A stretch of 64,000 nt of DNA from Natrinema gelatinilyticum. Lineage in GTDB: Archaea > Halobacteriota > Halobacteria > Halobacteriales > Natrialbaceae. The number at the start of each line of letters is the position of its first letter. The stretch's first letter is position 1. This document shows positions 54,828 through 63,169 of the stretch, one piece after another. The notes under the pieces were generated by a model, which was given only the letters and a program-made list of their open reading frames with translations, did not search any database and was not told the origin of the DNA. Both the position numbers and the translations under genes were made by a program. The stretch lies in contig NZ_CP100756.1 in assembly GCF_024266705.1 (NCBI RefSeq), positions 2,852,001 through 2,916,000 of the forward strand. The letters run 5' to 3'.

Positions 54828-55706
54828 ATGGCAATAACGAATTTAACGGATCAACCAGTTCGAGACGTACCGTCTTCTCCCGACCTCGATAGAGGCCACT
54901 CCGAGAGCCCGAATCTGCAGCCCGCGACGGAGGCTGCGGTCACCTCAACAGGGGGGACGATCATCATCCCTACGTTTAATGAATGTGAAAATATTTCCCA
55001 GGTCATCGCTATCTGCCTCAAAGTATTTCCGGTCTCCCAGTTCGATGTAGAGGTGGTAATCGTCGACGACGATTCTGACGATTACACGTGGCAATACCCG
55101 CCACGATTGTTCGGCCACGATCCCCGCGTTCGAGTCATACGACGGCAGACGAGTGACAAAGGGCTGGCAAAGTCGGTCACAAACGGGTTCGACGTGGCGA
55201 AATACGAATACTGCGCAGTGATCGACGCAGACTTGCAGCATCCGCCCGAGAAATTGGTCGACCTCTTCAGGGCGCTCGATCGGGGGGCCGATATCGCGAT
55301 TGGGAGTCGCTACGTTTCAGGCGGCGGTATCGAGAATTGGTCGGTCTTGCGGAAACTCGTCAGTAAGGGGGCAACTGTTCTCGCAAGAATTGCTCTTCCC
55401 AATGCGCGATACGTCTCGGATCCCCTGTCCGGATTCTTTGCCGTGCGACGCAGCGTCGTCGGAGGAGTAACTCTCAGCCCACAAGGATACAAAATACTCT
55501 TAGAAATACTCGGGAAGGGATCGTACGAGACAATCGTCGAAGTCCCGTACGTCTTCAGCGAGCGCGAACGCGGAGAGAGCAATCTTACTGCAACCGAGTA
55601 TCGACAATTTCTCGAGCATCTCGGTCAGCTAGCGTTCGCCAGCCGTGGCTTCGACGTAACCGAATCAGACGACACGAAACAGGTCTCTGATCACAGGCTC
55701 CTTTAG
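54828..55706 (+). CDS. Polyprenol-phosphate glycosyltransferase (GT2, DPM1-like)
   Basis: A 292-residue GT-A enzyme. The segments TIIIPTFNECENIS, VVIVDDDSDD and DADLQHPPEKL (metal/nucleotide-binding aspartates) are those of dolichol-phosphate mannose synthase-like proteins, followed by IGSRYVSGGGIENW and the acceptor loop DPLSGFFAVRR. No C-terminal membrane helices, so it acts at the inner face of the membrane, loading a sugar onto a polyprenyl phosphate. The N-terminal 45 residues are poorly conserved in character. First gene of a four-gene glycosylation unit. Confidence 0.9.
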   Translation: MAITNLTDQPVRDVPSSPDLDRGHSESPNLQPATEAAVTSTGGTIIIPTFNECENISQVIAICLKVFPVSQFDVEVVIVDDDSDDYTWQYPPRLFGHDPRVRVIRRQTSDKGLAKSVTNGFDVAKYEYCAVIDADLQHPPEKLVDLFRALDRGADIAIGSRYVSGGGIENWSVLRKLVSKGATVLARIALPNARYVSDPLSGFFAVRRSVVGGVTLSPQGYKILLEILGKGSYETIVEVPYVFSERERGESNLTATEYRQFLEHLGQLAFASRGFDVTESDDTKQVSDHRLL

Positions 55707-55750
55707 TGAAAGGCCGATCATAGCGACAAAACGACAATAATAATACATGA

Positions 55751-56725
55751 ATGGGATACGATTGGATGGGAACTGAGTTAGAATCAAAAGATATCTTGGT
55801 CACCGGTGGAGCTGGTTTTATCGGATCGGACCTCGCAAACGAACTCGCGGTAGACAACGAGGTGCGGGTAGTCGATGATGGATACCTTGGCATTCAGGAG
55901 AATCTCCGAGACGAGGTCGAATTCCACGAACTGAGCGTCCTCGACGGCGATCTTCCGACCAAGGTTGACATCGTGTTCCACCTCGCAGCGCTATCGTCGT
56001 ACGCGAAACATGAGTCGGATCCGTGCCGGGGTGCGCGTGTAAACGTCGAGGGGTTCGTCAACACGATCGAACAGGCCCGCGAGGACGGGTGTTCGATGGT
56101 CGTGTATGCCTCGACGGCTTCCGTCTACGGAGATCGGACCACACCGACCTCTGAAGGGACGGAGGTTACAGCGAGCACCGGCTTCGAAGCCTCGATGCTA
56201 GCTCGCGAACGGTACGCCGAGTACTTCGCGAATCACTATGGAATGGACATGGCCGGAATACGTTTGTTCTCCGTGTACCAGGGGTACCAGACCACCGAGG
56301 TACGGGAGAAGGGATACGCCAATGTCGTTGCACAGTTCGCCGACGACATCGCTCACGGGCGGTCACCAGTTCTATACGGCAACGGGGAACAGACCCATGA
56401 CTTTACGCATATCAAAGACGTCGTCAGGGGATTGGTTACGGCGGCTGAAAATGAGCTTCTCGGCGTCTACAACGTGGGAACGGGGCGATCAGTTTCGCTC
56501 AACGACCTCGTCGAGTTGATCGGCGCTGAACTCGAGATGGACGCCGAACCTGAGTACATCGAAAATCCGATTCGTCGGGGCGCCTACGTTCGAAACGCAA
56601 CAGCTGATTACTCGAAAATTCGCGCAGAAACGGGATGGGAACCGCAGATCCCACTTGAGGAGGGACTGGCTCGCGTTTGTTCGCAGTACGAGAGCGGAAA
56701 CGGTAGTCGGAGGGGCCACAGATAG
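55751..56725 (+). CDS. NAD-dependent epimerase/dehydratase-like protein with degenerate active site
   Basis: A 324-residue extended SDR protein with NAD-binding VTGGAGFIGSDLANEL and the YASTASVYGD strand. The catalytic Tyr-x-x-x-Lys position reads Phe145-Glu-Ala-Ser-Met149 (GFEASMLARERY) where active relatives have YEASKLARERY. Both changes are single-base events (TAC to TTC, AAG to ATG). It is otherwise complete (HIKDVVRGL, YNVGTGRSVSLNDL). It may be inactive, a binding protein, or use altered chemistry. ATG 55766 is an alternative start. It lies 44 bases after the GT2 gene. Confidence 0.88.
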   Translation: MGYDWMGTELESKDILVTGGAGFIGSDLANELAVDNEVRVVDDGYLGIQENLRDEVEFHELSVLDGDLPTKVDIVFHLAALSSYAKHESDPCRGARVNVEGFVNTIEQAREDGCSMVVYASTASVYGDRTTPTSEGTEVTASTGFEASMLARERYAEYFANHYGMDMAGIRLFSVYQGYQTTEVREKGYANVVAQFADDIAHGRSPVLYGNGEQTHDFTHIKDVVRGLVTAAENELLGVYNVGTGRSVSLNDLVELIGAELEMDAEPEYIENPIRRGAYVRNATADYSKIRAETGWEPQIPLEEGLARVCSQYESGNGSRRGHR

Positions 56726-56738
56726 GTATGGTACTACA

Positions 56739-57800
56739 ATGACAAGAATAGCGATCTGTCCGCATCTATCCGTCGAGCACTTCAGGGGCGGCGAGAAGTG
56801 GGTCGTCGAACTGGCGAACAGGCTCGTCAACGACGGGTACGACGTCTCCGTGAACGCGCTCCCATATGCGCCCGACGGCGAGCGTCGGGTCGACGCAACG
56901 GCCGTTCTCGACGATCGAATACCGTATGAGGAACGCTGGCGGCACGACCTTTCCGGTGTCGACACCGGATACCTGTTCTATCATCCCGGCGCGATGGGCT
57001 CGTTTCCCGGCGCGGAACGGTACGTCGCTGGCATCCACTCCTGGATCTACGTTTCACCGTACCTTCATGAGCGTCACTATGGTCTGGTCCCGACCGCCGT
57101 CAAGTTGCTATATCGACTCGCAGGAGAGTACGACCTGGCACGGTACGACGTCGTCCACACGGTTACGCCAGCGTTCGAGACCCGTCACTCGAACGTCGTC
57201 GCGATTCCAAACTTCGTCGACGCAGAACGCTTTTCCCCCGATCGGGCACCGCTCGCCGATGACTTCACGGTCCTATTCTCGGCGGCACACATTCCGGAGA
57301 AAGGATGGGATATCGCGCGACGGGTCGCCGCTAACCTCCCGACGGAAATCGCCGTTCTGACGACTGGGCAGACCGAGACGTCGCACATCGAAGGCATGGG
57401 ATTCCTCTCCGAAGACGAACTCGCCCGCCTCTACGCGCGCTCGCACGTGGTCTTGCATCCAGCGCGGGTGGACACCGATAGCATGGTGATCAACGAAGCG
57501 TGTGCGTCGGGGACGCCGGTCGTTACGAGTCCGATCATCAGTCACGTTCGGAAAAACGGCGCGGTAATTCACGCCGGAACCGCCTCCGAGATGACAGCGG
57601 TTATACGCGGCCTCCGAGACGAGTTTCGGACCCACCGGGCGCGCTACGAGGAACGCTGTCGACTTGCGCGCGACCTCGCCGATTCGAGACGAATCGAACG
57701 GGTGTATCCCGAGTTGCAACGGCTTCTCGTAGCGCGTTCGGTGGATTCAGGAGGACCGAATCGTCGGTTACCGTTCGAACTCGCTGGTGAACGGAGCTGA
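56739..57800 (+). CDS. Glycosyltransferase family 4 (GT-B)
   Basis: A 353-residue GT-B enzyme. The N-terminal domain has the acceptor loop FRGGEKWVVELANRL. The C-terminal donor domain has FSAAHIPEKGWDIARRV, then LHPARVDTDSMVINEACASG, in which the expected E-x7-E motif is partly changed (the first Glu position reads Asp/Arg-rich). It moves a sugar from a nucleotide donor onto a lipid-linked or protein glycan in the cytoplasm. Start 56739 follows the epimerase stop by 13 bases. Confidence 0.85.
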   Translation: MTRIAICPHLSVEHFRGGEKWVVELANRLVNDGYDVSVNALPYAPDGERRVDATAVLDDRIPYEERWRHDLSGVDTGYLFYHPGAMGSFPGAERYVAGIHSWIYVSPYLHERHYGLVPTAVKLLYRLAGEYDLARYDVVHTVTPAFETRHSNVVAIPNFVDAERFSPDRAPLADDFTVLFSAAHIPEKGWDIARRVAANLPTEIAVLTTGQTETSHIEGMGFLSEDELARLYARSHVVLHPARVDTDSMVINEACASGTPVVTSPIISHVRKNGAVIHAGTASEMTAVIRGLRDEFRTHRARYEERCRLARDLADSRRIERVYPELQRLLVARSVDSGGPNRRLPFELAGERS

Positions 57801-57807
57801 TACCGCA

Positions 57808-60192
57808 ATGGATAGGAACACCATCTGGCGGTCGGTGGAATCGTACGATACGACTCGAAATCAGAGGCTTATCATGTACGTCCTGGTCGGGGCAATCGGT
57901 GTCGTGATCAATCAGAGCGTTCTCTATCTAACGACCGGCGTGATCGGTTTCAGCTACGCCGTCGGTGGATTCCTCGGCGTGACGATCAGTATCACGACCA
58001 ACTATGCGATTAACGACGCCTGGACCTGGCGGGAGCACGGTGCTCGCGGGTGGAAACCCTGGGCGTGGCGGGGACTCAAGTACACGGGAACGCGCGTAGC
58101 CGGTATCGGCGTCCATATGGTGGCGCTGATCGTCTTCGTGGAATTCGTCGGGTTCCACTATCTACTCGCCAACTTGCTGGCGATTGCTGTTGGCTTCGCG
58201 TGGGGCTTCGGTGCCAGCGACGTCCTCGTGTGGAAGACGACCGACGCGCCGTACCTCGAAGAGACGGGAAACCGATGGCGCTGGCTCTCCGAGCAGATCG
58301 ATCGACCGACCGCGTACGTGCTAACGTTCGCGGCGCTCATGTTCGTGTTCTTCACGACGTTTACGATCTTGCTGTACCGCGGATACTGGATGACCGGGGG
58401 CGACTTCGGCTCGTACGTACACGCGTTCGAAACGACGCGTCAGGGGATCGGGTTCATGGATACAGGTCGTTACCGCGCCGGGAATCCGACGAACAGCTAC
58501 TGGGGCGAGCATTTTTCTGTGACGCTGTTTCTCGCATACCCGTTCTACTGGCTGGTTCCGACCCAGGAGACGCTCTTGGTCGTTAAATCGTTCGTGTTGG
58601 CACTCAGCGTTCCGCTTCTGTGGTTCGTCGCACGCGAGCACCTGTCGACGCGTATGGCCGGGATGTTCGTCCTGCTGTATGGGCTTAATCCGTTTTTACA
58701 CGCCGCGTGGTTGTTCGACTTTCAGGAGCAGATTTTCCTTCCGGCACTGCTCTTCGGAGCGTACTACTGCTACCGGACCGAACGCTACCATGGATTTCTC
58801 GTCCTCGTCGCCGCCGCCTTGCTGACCAACGAGTTCGTCGTCTTCGTCGCCACAGGAGCGATTGTCGGCCTCGCGGTCGCGGCCCATCGTGAACCGGATC
58901 GAACGCTTCGAGACGAGTGGACTGTCTTCGCTGGCGCGTTCATGATGGCGATTGCGACCTATCTGCTCGCAATGTACGTGACCGCGCAATTCAACTTCTT
59001 CACTGGGATCCCGATCAACTCCATCGCGGAGCCGTTTCGACCGCACCTCGAAACCCGACGCGTCGGCGTGGTCGATTTGGTGCTTTTGCTCGTACGGGAG
59101 CCGATCTTACTCTGGGAGACCCTCGCGAGCAACGCGGTGGCCAAAGTGGGATTTCTAACGCTCTTTCTGGTGCCGGTCGCGTTCCTCGGAATATTCGACG
59201 AATTGACAATTGGTGCGTTCATCCCCTACCTCGGGTTCGCGTGGGTCTTCGCCGGAAACGAAGTCTATTATACGTTCGCCGTCCACTACCCGTTCTACCT
59301 GCTCCCGTTCCTCTATATCGGGGCTGTCCGGGTCGCTGACGGTCACCTGTCGATATCGGAGTCGCGCGACCTGTTGACACGAATTTTCGTCGCGGTTCTG
59401 GTGATGAGCGTGCTCGCGTCTGTCGGTGGGGGTCTGGATCGACAGGCGATCCCGGACGAACCGACTCACGCGGACGTACTCGAAACGTCCGTCGAACACG
59501 TCCCTGAGGGAGCGACGCTAGTCACGCAAAATGACGTCTATCCGCATCTGGCCGATCGGCCGAACACGCGGTACATCGCGTCTGCACTGCTGTTCAGGGA
59601 ATACGAAAAGATGCACGGTACAAAACGCCCGGCGTACGTCCTCCTGAGTACTGAACCCCTGTCGGGATCGGGCCAGTGGGACGCAGAGGTGAAAAAGGCG
59701 TTCGGGGACGACTTCAACGAGGAATACGGACTCTACCGATACGAAGACGGGGTCTGGCTGTTCAAAAGAGGGTACAGCGGTGATCCGAAGGGGATCACCG
59801 ACGAGTACCGTCCGCCGAGTCATGCATACACCGCCACCGACATTTCTGCGGACGAAGGGACGCTGTATGACGGCAAAATCGAGAGCCGCGTCGGCGTCGA
59901 GGACAGCACTGTCTGGTTCGGACCGTACGAGACGCTTCCCCCCGGAACGTACGACGTAACGTACCAAGTCAACGTTAGCTCGTCGGATGAGATACCCGTT
60001 GCCCGACTGGAGGTGGTGAACGAATCCGATCAATTCGCCGAGACCGCAGTCAACGAGACGGGCGGTTGGGAGGACGTGACGTTGACCGTAACTCTTGAGG
60101 AAGTCACCGACGAGATCCAGTTCCGCGGAGTCAGGGAGGCCGAAAACGGCTCGATCGCAGTTCGAAAAGTGGTCGTCGAACCCGTCGACTGA
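57808..60192 (+). CDS. GtrA flippase - DUF2079 membrane glycosyltransferase fusion
   Basis: A 794-residue membrane protein. Residues about 20-155 form a GtrA-like domain of four helices (YVLVGAIGVVINQSVLYLTT, ITTNYAINDAWTW), a family implicated in flipping polyprenyl-phosphate sugars. Residues about 185-550 are a DUF2079 domain (GGDFGSYVHAFETTRQGIGF, EHFSVTLFLAYPFYWLVPTQ), thought to be a GT-C type glycosyltransferase. A C-terminal outside domain of about 180 residues is beta-rich with several N-x-S/T sites. The order suggests that one protein flips and uses the lipid-linked sugar made by the GT2 enzyme. GTG 57787 is an alternative start. Confidence 0.87.
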   Translation: MDRNTIWRSVESYDTTRNQRLIMYVLVGAIGVVINQSVLYLTTGVIGFSYAVGGFLGVTISITTNYAINDAWTWREHGARGWKPWAWRGLKYTGTRVAGIGVHMVALIVFVEFVGFHYLLANLLAIAVGFAWGFGASDVLVWKTTDAPYLEETGNRWRWLSEQIDRPTAYVLTFAALMFVFFTTFTILLYRGYWMTGGDFGSYVHAFETTRQGIGFMDTGRYRAGNPTNSYWGEHFSVTLFLAYPFYWLVPTQETLLVVKSFVLALSVPLLWFVAREHLSTRMAGMFVLLYGLNPFLHAAWLFDFQEQIFLPALLFGAYYCYRTERYHGFLVLVAAALLTNEFVVFVATGAIVGLAVAAHREPDRTLRDEWTVFAGAFMMAIATYLLAMYVTAQFNFFTGIPINSIAEPFRPHLETRRVGVVDLVLLLVREPILLWETLASNAVAKVGFLTLFLVPVAFLGIFDELTIGAFIPYLGFAWVFAGNEVYYTFAVHYPFYLLPFLYIGAVRVADGHLSISESRDLLTRIFVAVLVMSVLASVGGGLDRQAIPDEPTHADVLETSVEHVPEGATLVTQNDVYPHLADRPNTRYIASALLFREYEKMHGTKRPAYVLLSTEPLSGSGQWDAEVKKAFGDDFNEEYGLYRYEDGVWLFKRGYSGDPKGITDEYRPPSHAYTATDISADEGTLYDGKIESRVGVEDSTVWFGPYETLPPGTYDVTYQVNVSSSDEIPVARLEVVNESDQFAETAVNETGGWEDVTLTVTLEEVTDEIQFRGVREAENGSIAVRKVVVEPVD

Positions 60193-60795
60193 GACGGCGC
60201 TCACGGAGACGGACAGGTTCCCCTACACGTCGTAACACCGTCGCCACCGGACGCCCACGACAGTATCGCCGAATCTGGTGGAGACGGTCGGAAACTGGCG
60301 ACCGGCAGTTGGAACGCGATGACCTGACTGGTCCGCCCTCACGCCGGCGAACGTGCTTCCGAAACGCGGTTACTCGAGACGCTGGTATCCGACCTCGGGC
60401 GTGGCCAGCTCGGTCGATTGACGTCGCCCGTGGTAATACTGTATTACCTGCTGCGCTCGTGGCCCGCGATACACCACCGCAGCGGATGCGGACCGTTCTT
60501 GCAGACAGTACGCCGGACATCGCCTGGAATCGCTCAGTTTTCATTCAGCCGCGGCAGCGAGGGCAATACCGGGTCACTGCCCGTCACCGTATCGGAATTG
60601 ACCATGGCGGTGGTCACCAACTCCCTGCCCGGTGAGGGAGTTCCGACCAAGGGCCAGGACGATCCGACTCGAGGCGAGAACGGCTGTCTGGACTGGCGTC
60701 CGGACGAATTGGTGTCGGGCTTCGGACCTGCCACCGGGGACGTCTGATCGAGCCGCTGTTCTTCGTGAAGCCTCCCGTTCACGGCGGAGGCTGTC
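60193..60795. other. Gene-free interval after the glycosylation operon
   Basis: 603 bases without a convincing gene. A hairpin-like CTCCCTGCCCGGTGAGGGAG lies at about 60621-60640. No homology was recognised on either strand. Confidence 0.4.
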
Positions 60796-61950
60796 TCATT
60801 CCTTTCGGCTTTCGACGACACCCACTTTCAGTGTTCGAATTCGCCGGAGAGCCCCGTGTATCTTCGGTTGCCACATCGAGCCCTGGCGTGCCTCGAGATC
60901 GCGCCGGAGCCGTCCGATTTCCGACTCGAGTGCACTCTTCTCCGCCTCGAGACGATCGATCCGCGCTTCGAGTTCGTCGACACCGTCCTCGAGTCGGTAC
61001 CGACGCGACCGTTGGGCGTCGCGATCGTTTTTCAGCTGATCTCGTTCCCGCTCGAGTTCTTCCACTCGACGCTCGAGGTGATTCCGTTCGCGCTCGCTCG
61101 AATCGCCCACCGGCTCGCGGTTCGGGTCTTCGTGGATCCCCTCGATCGCCTCGTCGGATTCGATCTCGATGTGGCCCGAGCGCGTCGCATTGACGACGGC
61201 GCCTGCGAGCAGGATCAGCCCGCCGAAGTACAGCCAGGTCAACAAGAGGAGAACGGCCCCGATCGGCCCTGCCGAGTCCGAGCTACTCGAGACGGCGACG
61301 TAGATCTGAAACAGCGACTGGAGGGCCGCCCAGCCGACGGCGGCGACGAGCACGCCCGGCAGCACCTGTCTGACTGTGACGTCGACGTCCGGGAAGAAGT
61401 AGTACATCGGGAGGAACGCGATCGACAGTCCGACGACGAGCAACAGCGGGTTCAAGAGGCCGATGAGGAGGCTGTTCGGGAAGAACGCGAAGACGACGGT
61501 GGTCGCTCCGGCGGCGATCAACGCGACGCTGATCGTCCCGAAGACGACAGCGCCGTCGCGCAGTTGGTCTACGAGCGAGTTCTCCTCGGTTGACGTGTAA
61601 ATCTCCGAGAACGCGGTATCGAGTCCACGAAAGATTTTCAACGACCCCCAGACGAGCGCCGTAAGTCCAATGAGCGACGTTCCGACGCTGCCCGTCGAGC
61701 CTTCGATCCCGTCCTCGAGCAGGGTTTGCCCGCTTTCTGGGAGAAATCCTCCGGTCATCGACGACACCCGTGTGGCCAGCGCGTCATCACCGACGATCGA
61801 GACCAGAAAGAAGAGGAGGACGAGCAAGGGGATCAACGAAACGAACGCCTGATAGGCAATGCTGGCGGCCATGAACGTCACGTTTTTCTCCTGTATTCCC
61901 GTTACTACCGACTTCGCGAAGGGGACTGTACCGTGTTCGCCCAAGCGCAT
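60796..61950 (-). CDS. YihY/BrkB-family membrane protein with C-terminal coiled coil
   Basis: A 384-residue protein. Residues about 1-270 carry six membrane helices and the family start (KNVTFMAASIAYQAFVSLIP). Residues about 280-365 form a charged coiled coil (ERNHLERRVEELERERDQLK, DELEARIDRLEAEKSALESE). YihY proteins were once misnamed ribonuclease BN; their function is unknown, with transport or membrane-shape roles suggested. The coiled coil is a haloarchaeal addition that may join subunits. Confidence 0.9.
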   Translation of the reverse strand: MRLGEHGTVPFAKSVVTGIQEKNVTFMAASIAYQAFVSLIPLLVLLFFLVSIVGDDALATRVSSMTGGFLPESGQTLLEDGIEGSTGSVGTSLIGLTALVWGSLKIFRGLDTAFSEIYTSTEENSLVDQLRDGAVVFGTISVALIAAGATTVVFAFFPNSLLIGLLNPLLLVVGLSIAFLPMYYFFPDVDVTVRQVLPGVLVAAVGWAALQSLFQIYVAVSSSSDSAGPIGAVLLLLTWLYFGGLILLAGAVVNATRSGHIEIESDEAIEGIHEDPNREPVGDSSERERNHLERRVEELERERDQLKNDRDAQRSRRYRLEDGVDELEARIDRLEAEKSALESEIGRLRRDLEARQGSMWQPKIHGALRRIRTLKVGVVESRKE

Positions 61951-62078
61951 ACGCTATCGTCCGCCGCAGAACCGGATAGCGATCCGGCTTGCAGCCACTT
62001 GTCTCCCGTCGAGTGCACGACTTCCAGCTACCCAACTGGTCGATCCCGTTTCCGATACCAGTGTCGCCGTGTCGGCTG

Positions 62079-63035
62079 CTACTCCTCGAGCACCGTCTCC
62101 ACTGCCTTGCGCGTGGGCAGGGCCGTCATCGCCCCCGACTCCGTGGTCGCCGTTGCTCCGACCGCGTTCGCAAACGCGACGCTCGCACCGAGTTCTCGGC
62201 CGCTTCGTAGCGCATCGATTGCACCGGCGACGAACGCATCGCCTGCACCCGTCGTATCGACCACGTCGATCTCGAACCCGGAATGGTCGACCCTCGCTGC
62301 GGGCCAGGGTGCGTCCTCGCTCGCAATGGCGACGGCACCATCGCTTCCTCGGGTCACGAAGACGGTGTGGAGTGGCCAGCGGTCGATCGCCGCTCGAGCG
62401 ATCGCGCTCGGCGTCTCACCCGCGACGCCGAGCGCCTCGAGTTCCTCGACGGTCGCGAGACAGACGTCGACGTTCTCGAGCGCCTCGGCCGCTGCGCTGG
62501 CGAACGCGCTCTCGTCCGGCCACAGTTCGGGCCGCAGATTCGGATCGAACGAGACGGTACACCCCGCACCCGCGGCGCGCGCGAGCAAATCCAGCGTCGC
62601 CGCGCGCGACGACCCGCTCGAGAGCGCGACACCGCCAGCGTGAACCCAGTCACAGTCGGCCAGCGCGTCGTCATCGATCCGTCCGGATTCGAGGCGCGTG
62701 TCGGCGGTTCCGTCCCGGTAGAAGCTGAACGACCGGTCACCGGTCTCGTCGTGGGTGACGAACGCGAGCGTCGTTTTCGCGTCGGCGTCCCGTTCGATCC
62801 ATCGGTCCGTGAGACCGTACTCGACGAGCCGCCGCTCGAGATAGCGGCCGAACGGGTCGTCACCGACACGCGTCCAGAACAACGGCAGCCGCTCGAGTCG
62901 TGCGAGCGCGACGGCGACGTTTGCCGGCGCACCACCTGGACGGCGTTCGAAGGTGGCGATGTCGTCGAGTGGGCCGGGTCGATTGGGAATGAAATCGATG
63001 AGGGTCTCTCCGGCAACGAGTACGTCGTGAGCCAT
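62079..63035 (-). CDS. PfkB-family sugar kinase
   Basis: A 318-residue ribokinase-fold kinase. The N-terminus has VAGETLIDFIPNRPG and RRPGGAPANVAVALARL (PfkB signature 1); the C-terminus has VDTTGAGDAFVAGAIDAL with the catalytic Asp. It phosphorylates a sugar or sugar acid; fructokinase or 2-keto-3-deoxygluconate kinase are the likely choices in haloarchaea. The neighbouring aldehyde dehydrogenase on the same strand may act in the same pathway. ATG 63035 (MAHDVLVAGE) was chosen over a start five codons upstream. Confidence 0.88.
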   Translation of the reverse strand: MAHDVLVAGETLIDFIPNRPGPLDDIATFERRPGGAPANVAVALARLERLPLFWTRVGDDPFGRYLERRLVEYGLTDRWIERDADAKTTLAFVTHDETGDRSFSFYRDGTADTRLESGRIDDDALADCDWVHAGGVALSSGSSRAATLDLLARAAGAGCTVSFDPNLRPELWPDESAFASAAAEALENVDVCLATVEELEALGVAGETPSAIARAAIDRWPLHTVFVTRGSDGAVAIASEDAPWPAARVDHSGFEIDVVDTTGAGDAFVAGAIDALRSGRELGASVAFANAVGATATTESGAMTALPTRKAVETVLEE

Positions 63036-63169
63036 AGGTTGGTTCCGCACGTGGATGAGTTAGTTGTACCTTTGTTTCCGGCCTGTTGGGTGCCGTTCCG
63101 TCGCGATGTGAGCGGACGAACCCGAAAGAAACGGAGACGAGAATCGAGACTGTGTACGGGTGTCGTCGA

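Noticed and set aside
54553..54828. Possible 91-codon gene just before the GT2 gene
   Set aside because: Composition is not acidic as expected for a haloarchaeal protein, no motif is visible, and it only shares its last base with the next start.
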